A stretch of 37,241 bases of DNA from CAZRKC01 sp964600665 (lineage in GTDB: Bacteria > Bacillota > SLNR01): contig CAZRKC010000024.1 in NCBI GenBank assembly GCA_964600665.1, forward strand, positions 1 to 37,241, given 5' to 3'. Both the position numbers and the translations under genes were made by a program. The notes beneath the pieces were generated by a model. That model saw only the letters and a program-made list of their open reading frames with translations. It searched no databases and was not told where the DNA came from. Positions 16,622-24,116 of the stretch are shown here, in pieces (the first letter of the stretch is position 1; every line of letters starts with the position of its first letter).

Positions 16622-16703
16622 CGGGAACCCTGCGGGGACCCGACTGAAATATTGGCAATGGGATGATCCAACGGTATCTTTTTAAGAACCGGAATGGAGG
16701 TGC

Positions 16704-16732
16704 GTGACATGGAGCATCATACGGGATAAAAT
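16704..16732 (+). promoter_or_regulatory. Candidate coaX promoter
   Basis: GTGACA (16704-16709) and TAAAAT (16727-16732) are spaced by 17 bp, each one base from consensus. They lie in the 191-bp gap between the peptidase gene and coaX. Transcription would begin near 16739 and could run on into the hydantoinase genes, because no terminator follows coaX. Confidence 0.55.
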
Positions 16733-16812
16733 AGAACCAGAGAGATGCATTGCATTCTTTGGCTTTTTCTTTTAATGATGTAACCACTACGAAATCAGAG
16801 AAGAGGTGCGCC

Positions 16813-17592
16813 ATGATATTTGTCATGGATGTGGGGAATACCAATATTGTTTTAGGCGTATACGATCAGGATGAACTCATTGCCCACTGGCGGTTGTCCA
16901 CCAACCGGCAGGCTACCGGCGATGAGTACGGCATGATCATACGGAATTTATTTGCCTATAGCCAGATCCAGCATGAATCCATCGAAGCAGTGGTGATTTC
17001 GTCCGTGGTCCCGCCGTTGATCGACAGTCTGGAACGGATGACCCGAACCTATTTTCATATGGAACCCACCGTGGTTACCCCCGGAATCCGCACCGGGATG
17101 CGCATCATGTACGATAACCCCCGGGAAGTGGGTGCCGACCGCATTGTCAATGCCGTGGCTGCCATTGCAAAATACGGCGGGCCGTTGATCGTGGTGGACT
17201 TTGGTACTGCCACTACCTTTTGTGCCATCAACAAAGCCGGCGATTATCTGGGAGGTGCCATTGTTCCCGGAATCGGCATTTCCATGGAAGCCCTCTTTCA
17301 GCGGGCAGCCAAACTGCCCCGGATCGAACTGGTAAAACCCAAAACCGTCATCGGCCGCAATACCGTATCCAGCATGCAGTCCGGGATCATCTTTGGCTAT
17401 GCCGGGCTGGTGGACCAGATCGTCCGGCGGATGAAAACAGAAATGGGGGAAACCCCCAAAGTGGTGGCGACCGGCGGCTTAGCTGATCTTATCGCATCGG
17501 AATCCGAGACCATTGAGACGGTAAATCATTTCTTGACACTGGAAGGATTGCTGCTGATTTACAAACGCAACCAGGAGACACCAACCAACTGA
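16813..17592 (+). CDS. coaX: Type III pantothenate kinase CoaX (259 aa)
   Basis: CoaX phosphorylates pantothenate, the first step of coenzyme A synthesis, and belongs to the ASKHA fold. The phosphate-1 motif is MDVGNTNIVLG (5-15). GADRIVNAVAA, VDFGTATTF and the GGAIVPGIGISMEAL segment are also typical of type III enzymes. ATG 16813 is preceded by AGAGGTG and gives the family start MIFVMDVGNTN; the frame is open upstream to 16750 without homology. Near its tilS/ftsH/folate neighbours this is the canonical Firmicute arrangement. Only 21 nt separate it from the M20 hydrolase gene. Confidence 0.95.
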   Translation: MIFVMDVGNTNIVLGVYDQDELIAHWRLSTNRQATGDEYGMIIRNLFAYSQIQHESIEAVVISSVVPPLIDSLERMTRTYFHMEPTVVTPGIRTGMRIMYDNPREVGADRIVNAVAAIAKYGGPLIVVDFGTATTFCAINKAGDYLGGAIVPGIGISMEALFQRAAKLPRIELVKPKTVIGRNTVSSMQSGIIFGYAGLVDQIVRRMKTEMGETPKVVATGGLADLIASESETIETVNHFLTLEGLLLIYKRNQETPTN

Positions 17593-17613
17593 CAGCGAGG
17601 CAGGTGCAACACC

Positions 17614-18825
17614 GTGGAGATCAATGGGGAACGACTGAAACAATATCTGTGTGCCCTGGGGGAAATCGGCCGTAGCGAAGCGGGTGGTATCACCCGACGG
17701 GCATTTACGCCGGAAGATCTGGCCGGGAGGGAGTTTGTGACGTCCTTGATGGAACAGACCGGGTGTACCGTCCGGGTGGATGCTGCCGGCAATCTCATCG
17801 GCCACCTTCCCGGAGATGACCCGTCACTGCCTGCAATCATGATCGGCTCGCATATCGATACCGTCCCCAACGGAGGCCTTTTTGACGGAAATCTAGGGGT
17901 GCTCAGCGGCATCGAGTGCCTCATGACAGCAACGGATGCCGGCATCCGGCTTCGTCATCCTGTAGAAGTTGTTGCCTTTTCCGCAGAAGAGGGCAGTGCC
18001 CTGGGGGGAACGTTTGGCAGCCGTGCCATGGCGGGTCAGATTCATTTGGACCAGATGACCCCCCAGCAGCGACTGATCATGGATGGCAACCTGCAGGCCT
18101 TTGGCTTGCGCATGGATCAGATCAGCGATGCGAAACGAGACCCTGCCACCATTAAAGCATTTCTGGAGCTTCACATCGAACAGGGCGGGATTTTAGAAGA
18201 ACTGGGAGCGTCCATCGGCCTGGTCTACGGGATCGTGGGCATTTTCCGATATGAATGCATGATCACCGGTGAGGCCAATCATTCCGGATCCACACCCATG
18301 CATAAACGGGATGACGCCCTGGTCAAAGCGGCTCGCATGGTGCTGGCGGTGCAGGAGTTTGTTACGGATGAAAGCACGGATATGGTGGGCACCGTGGGGG
18401 TGCTGGAAGTTAAACCTAACGCCATCAACGTCATCCCCGGGGAAGTCCGGATGGCAGTGGAGTTTCGGGACATCAATGCCTGGGATCCCATTGTGGTCTA
18501 TGAGCGCCTGCGGCATTTCGGTGCAGGTCTGGGGGGTGTCAGCTTCCGTAAAATCGTGGATAAAGAGCCTGTCCGGCTCCACCCGGGTATCCAGGGCAAG
18601 ATCAAACAGGCATGTGATGAACTGAAGATCCGTTACCATGTGATGCCCAGTGCCGCTGGTCACGATGCCGTGGCCATGTCCTACCTCGCGCCGACTTCCA
18701 TGATTTTTGTCCCCAGCAAGGGCGGCATCAGTCATGCTCCCGACGAATGGACGGAATGGCAGGATGTATACAACGGGGCGAATGTCCTCTTGCGAACATT
18801 GCGGGCCATTGACGCAGAGGATTGA
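17614..18825 (+). CDS. N-carbamoyl-L-amino-acid hydrolase / ureidopropionase-like M20 enzyme (403 aa)
   Basis: This dinuclear-metal amidase of the M20 family removes the carbamoyl group from N-carbamoyl amino acids, or processes allantoate or ureidopropionate. Metal-site motifs are GSHIDTVPNGGLFDG (His80, Asp91), FSAEEGS (Glu125-Glu126), ELHIEQG and, near the C-terminus, SAAGHDAVAM. The dimerisation-lid segment GEANHSGSTPMHKRDDAL is typical of the HyuC/AllC subfamily. The start is a GTG preceded by GCGAGGCAGG. It opens the accessory block, 21 nt after coaX, and is followed by hydantoinase and racemase genes: the standard three-step hydantoin-to-L-amino-acid route. The exact carbamoyl substrate cannot be read from the sequence. 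Confidence 0.9.
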   Translation: MEINGERLKQYLCALGEIGRSEAGGITRRAFTPEDLAGREFVTSLMEQTGCTVRVDAAGNLIGHLPGDDPSLPAIMIGSHIDTVPNGGLFDGNLGVLSGIECLMTATDAGIRLRHPVEVVAFSAEEGSALGGTFGSRAMAGQIHLDQMTPQQRLIMDGNLQAFGLRMDQISDAKRDPATIKAFLELHIEQGGILEELGASIGLVYGIVGIFRYECMITGEANHSGSTPMHKRDDALVKAARMVLAVQEFVTDESTDMVGTVGVLEVKPNAINVIPGEVRMAVEFRDINAWDPIVVYERLRHFGAGLGGVSFRKIVDKEPVRLHPGIQGKIKQACDELKIRYHVMPSAAGHDAVAMSYLAPTSMIFVPSKGGISHAPDEWTEWQDVYNGANVLLRTLRAIDAED

Positions 18826-18890
18826 GCAGGAATTGACTGTCCTGGCGACGAACCAATGGCCATAGATCGTGATGAAAGGCGGGATTGACC

Positions 18891-20321
18891 ATGGTGGATT
18901 GCCTGATCCGAAACGGAACCATCGTTACCGCCCGAAATACATTTCGCGGCGATATTGCCATTACCGACGGGACCATCAGTGCCGTATGCCGACCGGGCGA
19001 AATATCCCATGCCTATCGGGTCGTTGATGCCGGCGGTCTGTGGATCCTGCCGGGATTAATTGATATGCACGTCCATTTTCTGTCGCCTTTTATGGGTCAA
19101 AACGGGGCGGCGGATTTTTATACCGGGACAGTGGCGGCCGCCCAGGGAGGTGTGACCACCATCCTGGACTTTACCAATACCGCTGTGGGTCAAACCATGT
19201 TGGACTCGGTGCGGGAAAAGGAAGATGCAGCAAGGGATATGGCCGTGATCGACTATTCATTCCATCCCCGGATCGTGGAAGCCCCACCCCGGATCCTGGA
19301 AGAGATTCCGCAGCTGGTGGAATACGGGGTGCCCACCTTTAAAATGTTCATGACCTATCGCAAACAGGGGGCCCATTCTCATGACGGCATTTTGATGAAA
19401 GTCATGGAAGTCGCCCGTCGCTACAATGCGTTACCCGGTGTCCACGCAGAAAACAATGATATGGTGGAATCCCTGATCGATGAAGCGGTGGCGGCAGGTA
19501 CAACCGACTGGCATGCCCATGCCCGGACCCGTCCCCCCATCGCCGAGGAGGAAGCGGTCCACCGGGCGGTATTCTTTGCCCGCAAGCTGGACTGTCCCCT
19601 CTTTGTCTACCATGTATCCACCCAGGGGGGTGTGGAAGCCATCGCCCAGGCCCAACGGGACGGGTTACCGGTTTATGGCGAGACCTGCTCCCATTATTTA
19701 AGCCTCACGGATGATATGCTCCGGCGTGAAGACGGCTATAAGTTCATTTGCAGTCCACCCCTGCGGCCCCGCCATCATGTGGACGCCATGTGGAAAGGAT
19801 TGAAAGATGGAGTCCTTTCGGTCACTGGTTCTGATGACTGCAACTACTCTGCTGCCGCCAAGCGGGCGCCGATGGCTACGGATGCAAATGGCCGCCTGAT
19901 CCCGGAGTTCCATAAAGTGGTCAACGGACTGACCGGCATGGAAAGCCGGTTTCATGTGTTAATGGCCGAAGGGGTCAACCCCGGGCGCATCAATATGAAC
20001 GAATTCGTCCGCATCACCAGCTACCAGGCCGCCCGGATCTTTGGGCTGTATCCTCATAAAGGGGATATTTCCCCGGGCTTTGACGCCGATCTGGTGCTGG
20101 TGGATCCCCATCTGGAAACGGTATTGACCTATGATCAGCTGCACCTGGACACGCAGTATTTCCCCTGGGAAGGCTTGAAGGTCAAAGGTGTGCCCGTGAT
20201 GACATTTGTCCGGGGAGAACCGGTGATGGATCATGGCGAGATCCTGGCTCCAGCCGGCAGCGGTCGTTTTGTGCGCCGGTATCTGGATACGGAGCTGTTG
20301 CGCCGATTTTCCACTTTGTAG
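18891..20321 (+). CDS. Dihydropyrimidinase / hydantoinase (476 aa)
   Basis: This cyclic amidohydrolase opens hydantoin, dihydropyrimidine or related rings. The binuclear metal centre is visible: MHVHF (His60, His62), the carboxylated lysine in FKMFMTY (Lys151), HAEN (His185), YHVST (His241) and the late aspartate in VTGSDDCNYSAAAK. Length is normal for the family. ATG 18891 has AAAGGCGGG upstream; a TTG two codons before is also in frame. It lies between the M20 carbamoylase and the racemase, supporting a hydantoin or dihydropyrimidine route. No dihydropyrimidine dehydrogenase gene is nearby, so a purely pyrimidine-catabolic role is less certain. Confidence 0.93.
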   Translation: MVDCLIRNGTIVTARNTFRGDIAITDGTISAVCRPGEISHAYRVVDAGGLWILPGLIDMHVHFLSPFMGQNGAADFYTGTVAAAQGGVTTILDFTNTAVGQTMLDSVREKEDAARDMAVIDYSFHPRIVEAPPRILEEIPQLVEYGVPTFKMFMTYRKQGAHSHDGILMKVMEVARRYNALPGVHAENNDMVESLIDEAVAAGTTDWHAHARTRPPIAEEEAVHRAVFFARKLDCPLFVYHVSTQGGVEAIAQAQRDGLPVYGETCSHYLSLTDDMLRREDGYKFICSPPLRPRHHVDAMWKGLKDGVLSVTGSDDCNYSAAAKRAPMATDANGRLIPEFHKVVNGLTGMESRFHVLMAEGVNPGRINMNEFVRITSYQAARIFGLYPHKGDISPGFDADLVLVDPHLETVLTYDQLHLDTQYFPWEGLKVKGVPVMTFVRGEPVMDHGEILAPAGSGRFVRRYLDTELLRRFSTL

Positions 20322-20332
20322 GAGGGATGCAG

Positions 20333-21076
20333 ATGCAGATCAAAATCATCAATCCCAACACTACCTGGGGCATGACTCGCGCCATTGAAGCATCCGCCCG
20401 GCAGGTTGCCCGTCCGGGAACTGAGATCATCGCGGTCAGCCCGCAAAAGGGTCCGGTCTCCATCGAAAGCTTCTATGACGAGCAATTAGCGATACCCGGG
20501 GTTTTAGAAGAAGTTCTTCTGGGGAACCAGATCCCGGTGGATGCATATATCATTGCCTGTTTTGGCGATCCGGGGCTCTACGCAGCCCGGGAGATCACAG
20601 ATGTACCGGTTCTGGGAATTGCCGAGTCCGCCATGTATGTCGCGTGTATGCTGGCGCCTAAGTTTTCCGTGCTTACGGTGCTGGCGCGATCCCAACTCGT
20701 TACGGAAGAATTGATCAAAAAGTACGGACTCTGGGAACGGTGTGCATCACTGCGCAGCACCGGACTGTCCGTGTTGGATTTTGAACGGGACCCGGAAATG
20801 GGGGCCCGTGCCCTCAAAGAAGCGGGGCGGCTGGCAGTGACAGAAGACGGTGCGGAAGCGCTGCTTTTGGGTTGTGCCGGGATGGCCGGGCTGGAGGAGG
20901 CGATTGAAAATCAGCTCCATGTCCCGGTGATCAATGGGGTTGCCGCCGCAGTGAAGATGGCCGAATCTCTGTATGATTTGCATAAGACCACCAGCAAACT
21001 GCGCACATTTTCACCACCGGAGCCCAAAGCGTTTATCGGGATGCCGGAGTTGTTTCAAACTCGCCCGAAAGGATGA
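20333..21076 (+). CDS. Hydantoin/Asp-Glu racemase family protein (247 aa)
   Basis: This is a member of the HyuE / Asp-Glu racemase superfamily, cofactor-independent two-cysteine racemases. Catalytic cysteines are visible at Cys76 (IIACFGDPGL) and Cys181 (LLGCAGMAGLE). The N-terminal IKIINPNTTWGMT motif is characteristic of hydantoin racemases. By context it would interconvert D- and L-5-substituted hydantoins so that the neighbouring hydantoinase and L-carbamoylase can use both. Start: ATG 20333 with GGAGGG at 20321-20326; the ATG at 20327 abuts that site. The hydantoinase stop lies immediately before the ribosome-binding site. Confidence 0.9.
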   Translation: MQIKIINPNTTWGMTRAIEASARQVARPGTEIIAVSPQKGPVSIESFYDEQLAIPGVLEEVLLGNQIPVDAYIIACFGDPGLYAAREITDVPVLGIAESAMYVACMLAPKFSVLTVLARSQLVTEELIKKYGLWERCASLRSTGLSVLDFERDPEMGARALKEAGRLAVTEDGAEALLLGCAGMAGLEEAIENQLHVPVINGVAAAVKMAESLYDLHKTTSKLRTFSPPEPKAFIGMPELFQTRPKG

Positions 21077-21082
21077 AGGCCG

Positions 21083-21499
21083 ATGGATCTTGAGACGCAA
21101 CGGGGCATCTATTGTGTCTGTCAGATTCAGGGACGCCAATGGCCACCCTGGGTGGACTGCACCCATTTCCATTCCCTGACCGTCACCGGGGACGAACAGT
21201 CTGTCGTCTGTCTGGATCAAGATATCCCAGGGGATGTGCGCAAAGAGGGCGGCTGGCGACTGTTGAAAATCCGTGGACCGCTGGCATTTACCCTGGTGGG
21301 GATCTTATCCTCCCTGATCAGCCCGCTGGCGACGGCCGGAATCAGTATTTTTGCCTTATCCACTTTCGACACGGATTATCTGCTCATCAAAGCCGAATCA
21401 TTTTCTGCTGCATGCCAAATTCTGACACAGAGGGGACATGTTATCTATGGGGGGGATTTTTATGATTCAGAAAACGCAACTGACACCGGGCATTACTGA
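21083..21499 (+). CDS. ACT-domain protein, CASTOR/ACT_7 type (138 aa)
   Basis: This matches the small free-standing ACT proteins with the pattern SLTVTGDEQSVVC, then GWRLLKIRGPL, then LSSLISPLATAGISIFALSTFDTDYLLIK. Such ACT pairs usually bind amino acids and may act as sensors. The gene begins 6 nt after the racemase stop and overlaps the next gene, so it is part of the hydantoinase unit. An attractive but unproven idea is that it senses the amino acid produced. The C-terminus after GHVIYGG is short and without features. Confidence 0.8.
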   Translation: MDLETQRGIYCVCQIQGRQWPPWVDCTHFHSLTVTGDEQSVVCLDQDIPGDVRKEGGWRLLKIRGPLAFTLVGILSSLISPLATAGISIFALSTFDTDYLLIKAESFSAACQILTQRGHVIYGGDFYDSENATDTGHY

Positions 21500-22073
21500 G
21501 ATCCAGACACCATCCAAAAATAGTGTTTTCCGTTCATTTGTCATCCGTGATCCGTCCGGAAATATCCTCATCGACACCTGCATGGAAGGCGATGAAGACG
21601 CGTATTTGAACGTGATAAAGCCCTTCCATATCCGTACTGTGCTCCTCACCCACCGCCATCGGGACCATGTGGGCGCATTGCCGGCATTGGTTTTGGCCAT
21701 GCCCCATCTCCAGGTTGCCTGCCATGCAGATGAAGCGGCGGCCATGCCGGTTCCGGTGCAGCTGCTGCTGGCGGACGGGGATCTGGTGGGAAACTGGCTC
21801 CGGGTGATCCATGTCCCGGGTCATTCGGCGGGGAACATCGCCCTTTACCACGAACAAGAGCAGGTCCTGATTACCGGTGACTCGGTATTTGGTGCGGGGG
21901 GTTTCCAGGGAGTCTTGTCCACACCGCCGGCCATGTACAGCGAAGATGTGGAACTGGCAGCAAAAAATGTCCGGAATCTGCTGCGGTACCCCTTTGAAAA
22001 GGCGTTTTTAAGCCACGGGACCCACCTGCTGGAAAACGCTTATGGTCAGATCCAGGCGTTACTGAAAGAATAG
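21462..22073 (+). CDS. Metallo-beta-lactamase-fold hydrolase (203 aa)
   Basis: This is an MBL-fold metal hydrolase of glyoxalase-II-like layout: THRHRDHVGALPA (His64, His66, Asp68, His69), HVPGHSAGNIAL, ITGDSVFG and LSHGTH supply the metal ligands. I set the start at ATG 21462 because the family begins near here (MIQKTQLTPGITEI). ATGs at 21438 (AGGGG close upstream) and 21447 are alternatives. It overlaps the ACT gene by about 38 nt and ends the first plus-strand unit at a terminator. Substrate unknown; a thioester or cyclic amide is plausible from context only. Confidence 0.85.
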   Translation: MIQKTQLTPGITEIQTPSKNSVFRSFVIRDPSGNILIDTCMEGDEDAYLNVIKPFHIRTVLLTHRHRDHVGALPALVLAMPHLQVACHADEAAAMPVPVQLLLADGDLVGNWLRVIHVPGHSAGNIALYHEQEQVLITGDSVFGAGGFQGVLSTPPAMYSEDVELAAKNVRNLLRYPFEKAFLSHGTHLLENAYGQIQALLKE

Positions 22074-22080
22074 GAAATTA

Positions 22081-22114
22081 AAAAAGACCTCCGCGGTTTC
22101 GCAGCGGTCTTTTT
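22081..22114 (+). terminator. Rho-independent terminator after the MBL gene
   Basis: AAAAAGACC pairs with GGTCTTTTT, with a partly paired inner CCGC/GCAG part. The right arm ends in a five-T run, 8 nt after the stop codon. The A-rich left arm may let it work from the opposite strand as well, for the minus-strand gene at 22152. Confidence 0.8.
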
Positions 22115-22142
22115 GTCGTGACTGAAAATTTCATGATATAAT
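22113..22142 (+). promoter_or_regulatory. Possible promoter antisense to the 84-aa gene
   Basis: TATAAT (22137-22142) has TTGTCG 18 bp upstream, overlapping the terminator's T-run. It would transcribe across the minus-strand gene at 22152-22406 toward the QueG-like gene. It may be chance. Confidence 0.3.
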
Positions 22143-22151
22143 GGGAAGCAA

Positions 22152-22406
22152 TCAGATGGTGATATAGGTCGCTTTCACACCGTTTAAACCGTTTAACTCG
22201 GTTTTGAGGGCTTCAGCGGCAGCACCTTCATCGTCTGCGCACAGATGCAGGACAATGATGCCGTCTTCACCGCAAAAGTCTTTTCGTGCCTCATGGAAAC
22301 CCACCCGGGTCTTGATGTTGCAGCCAAAGTCTGTCAATAGCTGTTGCACAGCCATGGCATGTTCGGTTCGCTGGTCAACGCGGATCGCCATTAATCTGCA
22401 GTCCAT
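22152..22406 (-). CDS. Small ferredoxin-fold regulator-like protein, TM1266/NikR-C-like (84 aa)
   Basis: The sequence reads beta-alpha-beta-beta-alpha-beta: RLMAIRVDQR, a helix HAMAVQQLLTDFG, IKTRVGFHEA, GIIVLHLCA, the helix AAAEALKTELNGL, then GVKATYITI. This is the layout of the small proteins related to TM1266 ('iron-only hydrogenase system regulator') and to the ACT-like C-terminal domain of NikR. It carries a Cys in each of three segments and two His, so metal binding is possible but unproven. ATG 22406 has GGGGG 7 nt upstream. It is the only minus-strand gene in this half of the window, divergent from the QueG-like gene. Function unknown. Confidence 0.65.
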   Translation of the reverse strand: MDCRLMAIRVDQRTEHAMAVQQLLTDFGCNIKTRVGFHEARKDFCGEDGIIVLHLCADDEGAAAEALKTELNGLNGVKATYITI

Positions 22407-22485
22407 GATCATACCCCCTTTAAATTGATACATATTCTATTCGCGGCAGGAGGCGGTTATCCTTCTGTACGCCCAGGAAAGGCAG

Positions 22486-23346
22486 GTGTCAAAAGTGGAC
22501 GGAACCGAAGCGCTTCGCCATGAGATCGTCACCTATTTGACTGCCCACGGAGCGGATCTGGTGGGATTTGCACCCGTCAGCCGCTGGGAGGAGTACCAGG
22601 AAGTCCGTCCCGATTTCTGGCCCACGGCCATTTTCCCGGCAGCCCGGACTGTGATCGTATTCGGGATGGGCATGCCCTTGCCCGTGGTGGAAACAACCCC
22701 CTCTGCCATTCATATGGAACTTTACAATACCGTCAACCGGGAGCTGGACGGCCTGGGTTATCACCTGGGTCGCTATTTGAACCGCAAAGGGATTCCGGCA
22801 TTTTCCTTCCCCCGGGACGGATACGGGAGCATCAAGGTGATCAAGGACAAGCCCATGGCGGCATTTCACCATGTCAATGCGGCCAAATATGCAGGGCTGG
22901 GTACCATTGGTGTCAACAATGTGTTACTGACACCCCAGTTCGGCCCCCGGGTCCGCTGGATTTCGGTTTTGGCCGGGGTGGATCTGCGGCCCGACCCCAT
23001 GATGGAAAACGAACTGTGTATCCGCTGCTTAGCCTGTGTCCGCTGCTGCCCGGTGGATGCCATTGTCCCCCGGGACGACCGCTTCAAACCGGATTTTCGC
23101 AACATGCCCTGCATCCAGCGGGCAGAAGATCTGACCCGCCGCCGGTGTTACCCCTGCGGCATCTGCACGAAAGTATGTCCGGTGGGAGATGATCGGGTTC
23201 TATTTGCATCCCGTCAGACGCTGCCCATCTATCTGAAAGAACAAGCAGCTTTGGCGGCTGATCCGGATCATCCCGATTATCGGATCTGGAACCATTTTCG
23301 TCGTTGGGGCAGCTGGACAGAAGAGGAGATGAAGACCGATGGCTGA
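22486..23346 (+). CDS. QueG-like iron-sulfur protein with two [4Fe-4S] motifs (286 aa)
   Basis: The C-terminal half holds two complete ferredoxin motifs: Cys178-Cys181-Cys184-Cys188 (CIRCLACVRCCP) and Cys221-Cys224-Cys227-Cys231 (CYPCGICTKVCP). The N-terminal half (FPAARTVIVFGMGMP, AGLGTIGVNNVLLTPQFGPRVRW) matches proteins related to epoxyqueuosine reductase and the reductive-dehalogenase superfamily. It is shorter than true QueG and lacks its C-terminal HEAT-like repeats, so queuosine synthesis is unlikely. The GTG at 22486 is tentative; another GTG is at 22495. Its stop overlaps the dioxygenase-like gene by 8 nt, suggesting linked expression. Probably a cytosolic redox protein; partner unknown. 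Confidence 0.8.
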   Translation: MSKVDGTEALRHEIVTYLTAHGADLVGFAPVSRWEEYQEVRPDFWPTAIFPAARTVIVFGMGMPLPVVETTPSAIHMELYNTVNRELDGLGYHLGRYLNRKGIPAFSFPRDGYGSIKVIKDKPMAAFHHVNAAKYAGLGTIGVNNVLLTPQFGPRVRWISVLAGVDLRPDPMMENELCIRCLACVRCCPVDAIVPRDDRFKPDFRNMPCIQRAEDLTRRRCYPCGICTKVCPVGDDRVLFASRQTLPIYLKEQAALAADPDHPDYRIWNHFRRWGSWTEEEMKTDG

Positions 23347-24076
23347 AATCACCTTTGACCAGTTTACCATGGCCATGCGCAAGGTCGCCGGGTCTGACAT
23401 GGACCGGGATCAGAAAATCACAGCAGGCAGGCCCCTGGTGGAATCCTTGCTGAAAAACGATTCATTTTTGGTGGATCTGCTGGAGTCCGCTGCGCGTACG
23501 GAAACACCTGAAGGATTCTTGCCCAGTGATATCAACGGATTCTCCATCTACCGGGATCCGGAAAAGCAATTCTCCATGCATTTGTTCGTCTGGGAACCCC
23601 ATGTGCCGTATCCCATCCACGATCATGGATCATGGGGGATCGTCGGTGTCTACCGGGGGCGGATCCAGGAGACCAAATGGCAGATCCACGGGCATCCGGG
23701 GGACTATCAGGTGGAGATGACACCGCAAACACCTCATGAAGTGGGTCAGGGTGCGACCACTTATGTATATCCTTTGGATGAAGGACCTCACAGCATGCGA
23801 CCCTTGGACCAGAAGACGGCTTTGACGGTTCATGTTTATGGCGCACCCGTCCGCAAAGGGATGCTGCGTTTTTTCCATCCGTCTTTTGAAACACCCGGCA
23901 TTTTTGAATACTACTACGGTTATCCGTTGTATGTATACCGCCGGATGCTGGCTTGTGATGCCCTCACCCGGATTCAGCCGGATCTGGGGCTATCTCTGAT
24001 TGACGATCTGGCGAAGTCCTCGCCCAACAAGGTGCTGGTTAGCACCTTGAAAGAATACCTGGATGCACGATCATAA
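23339..24076 (+). CDS. Cysteine-dioxygenase-like cupin enzyme (245 aa)
   Basis: This belongs to the cysteine dioxygenase / 3-mercaptopropionate dioxygenase family of non-heme iron cupins. The three-His iron site is visible: His94 and His96 (YPIHDHGSWG) and His151 (EGPHSM). The second-sphere histidine is His165 in LTVHVYGAP, the counterpart of the CDO 'SLHLYSPP' motif. Length is slightly above CDO, with a C-terminal helical part (about 195-245). CDO enzymes use molecular oxygen and a thiol, which is unexpected beside ferredoxin-type genes. Either the host meets oxygen or the protein uses another reaction. Start ATG 23339 lies in the end of the preceding gene, with AGAGGAG upstream. Confidence 0.85.
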   Translation: MAEITFDQFTMAMRKVAGSDMDRDQKITAGRPLVESLLKNDSFLVDLLESAARTETPEGFLPSDINGFSIYRDPEKQFSMHLFVWEPHVPYPIHDHGSWGIVGVYRGRIQETKWQIHGHPGDYQVEMTPQTPHEVGQGATTYVYPLDEGPHSMRPLDQKTALTVHVYGAPVRKGMLRFFHPSFETPGIFEYYYGYPLYVYRRMLACDALTRIQPDLGLSLIDDLAKSSPNKVLVSTLKEYLDARS

Positions 24077-24116
24077 CCCCAAACACACACTGAGGAATGA
24101 TAAAGGAGCTGACTCT

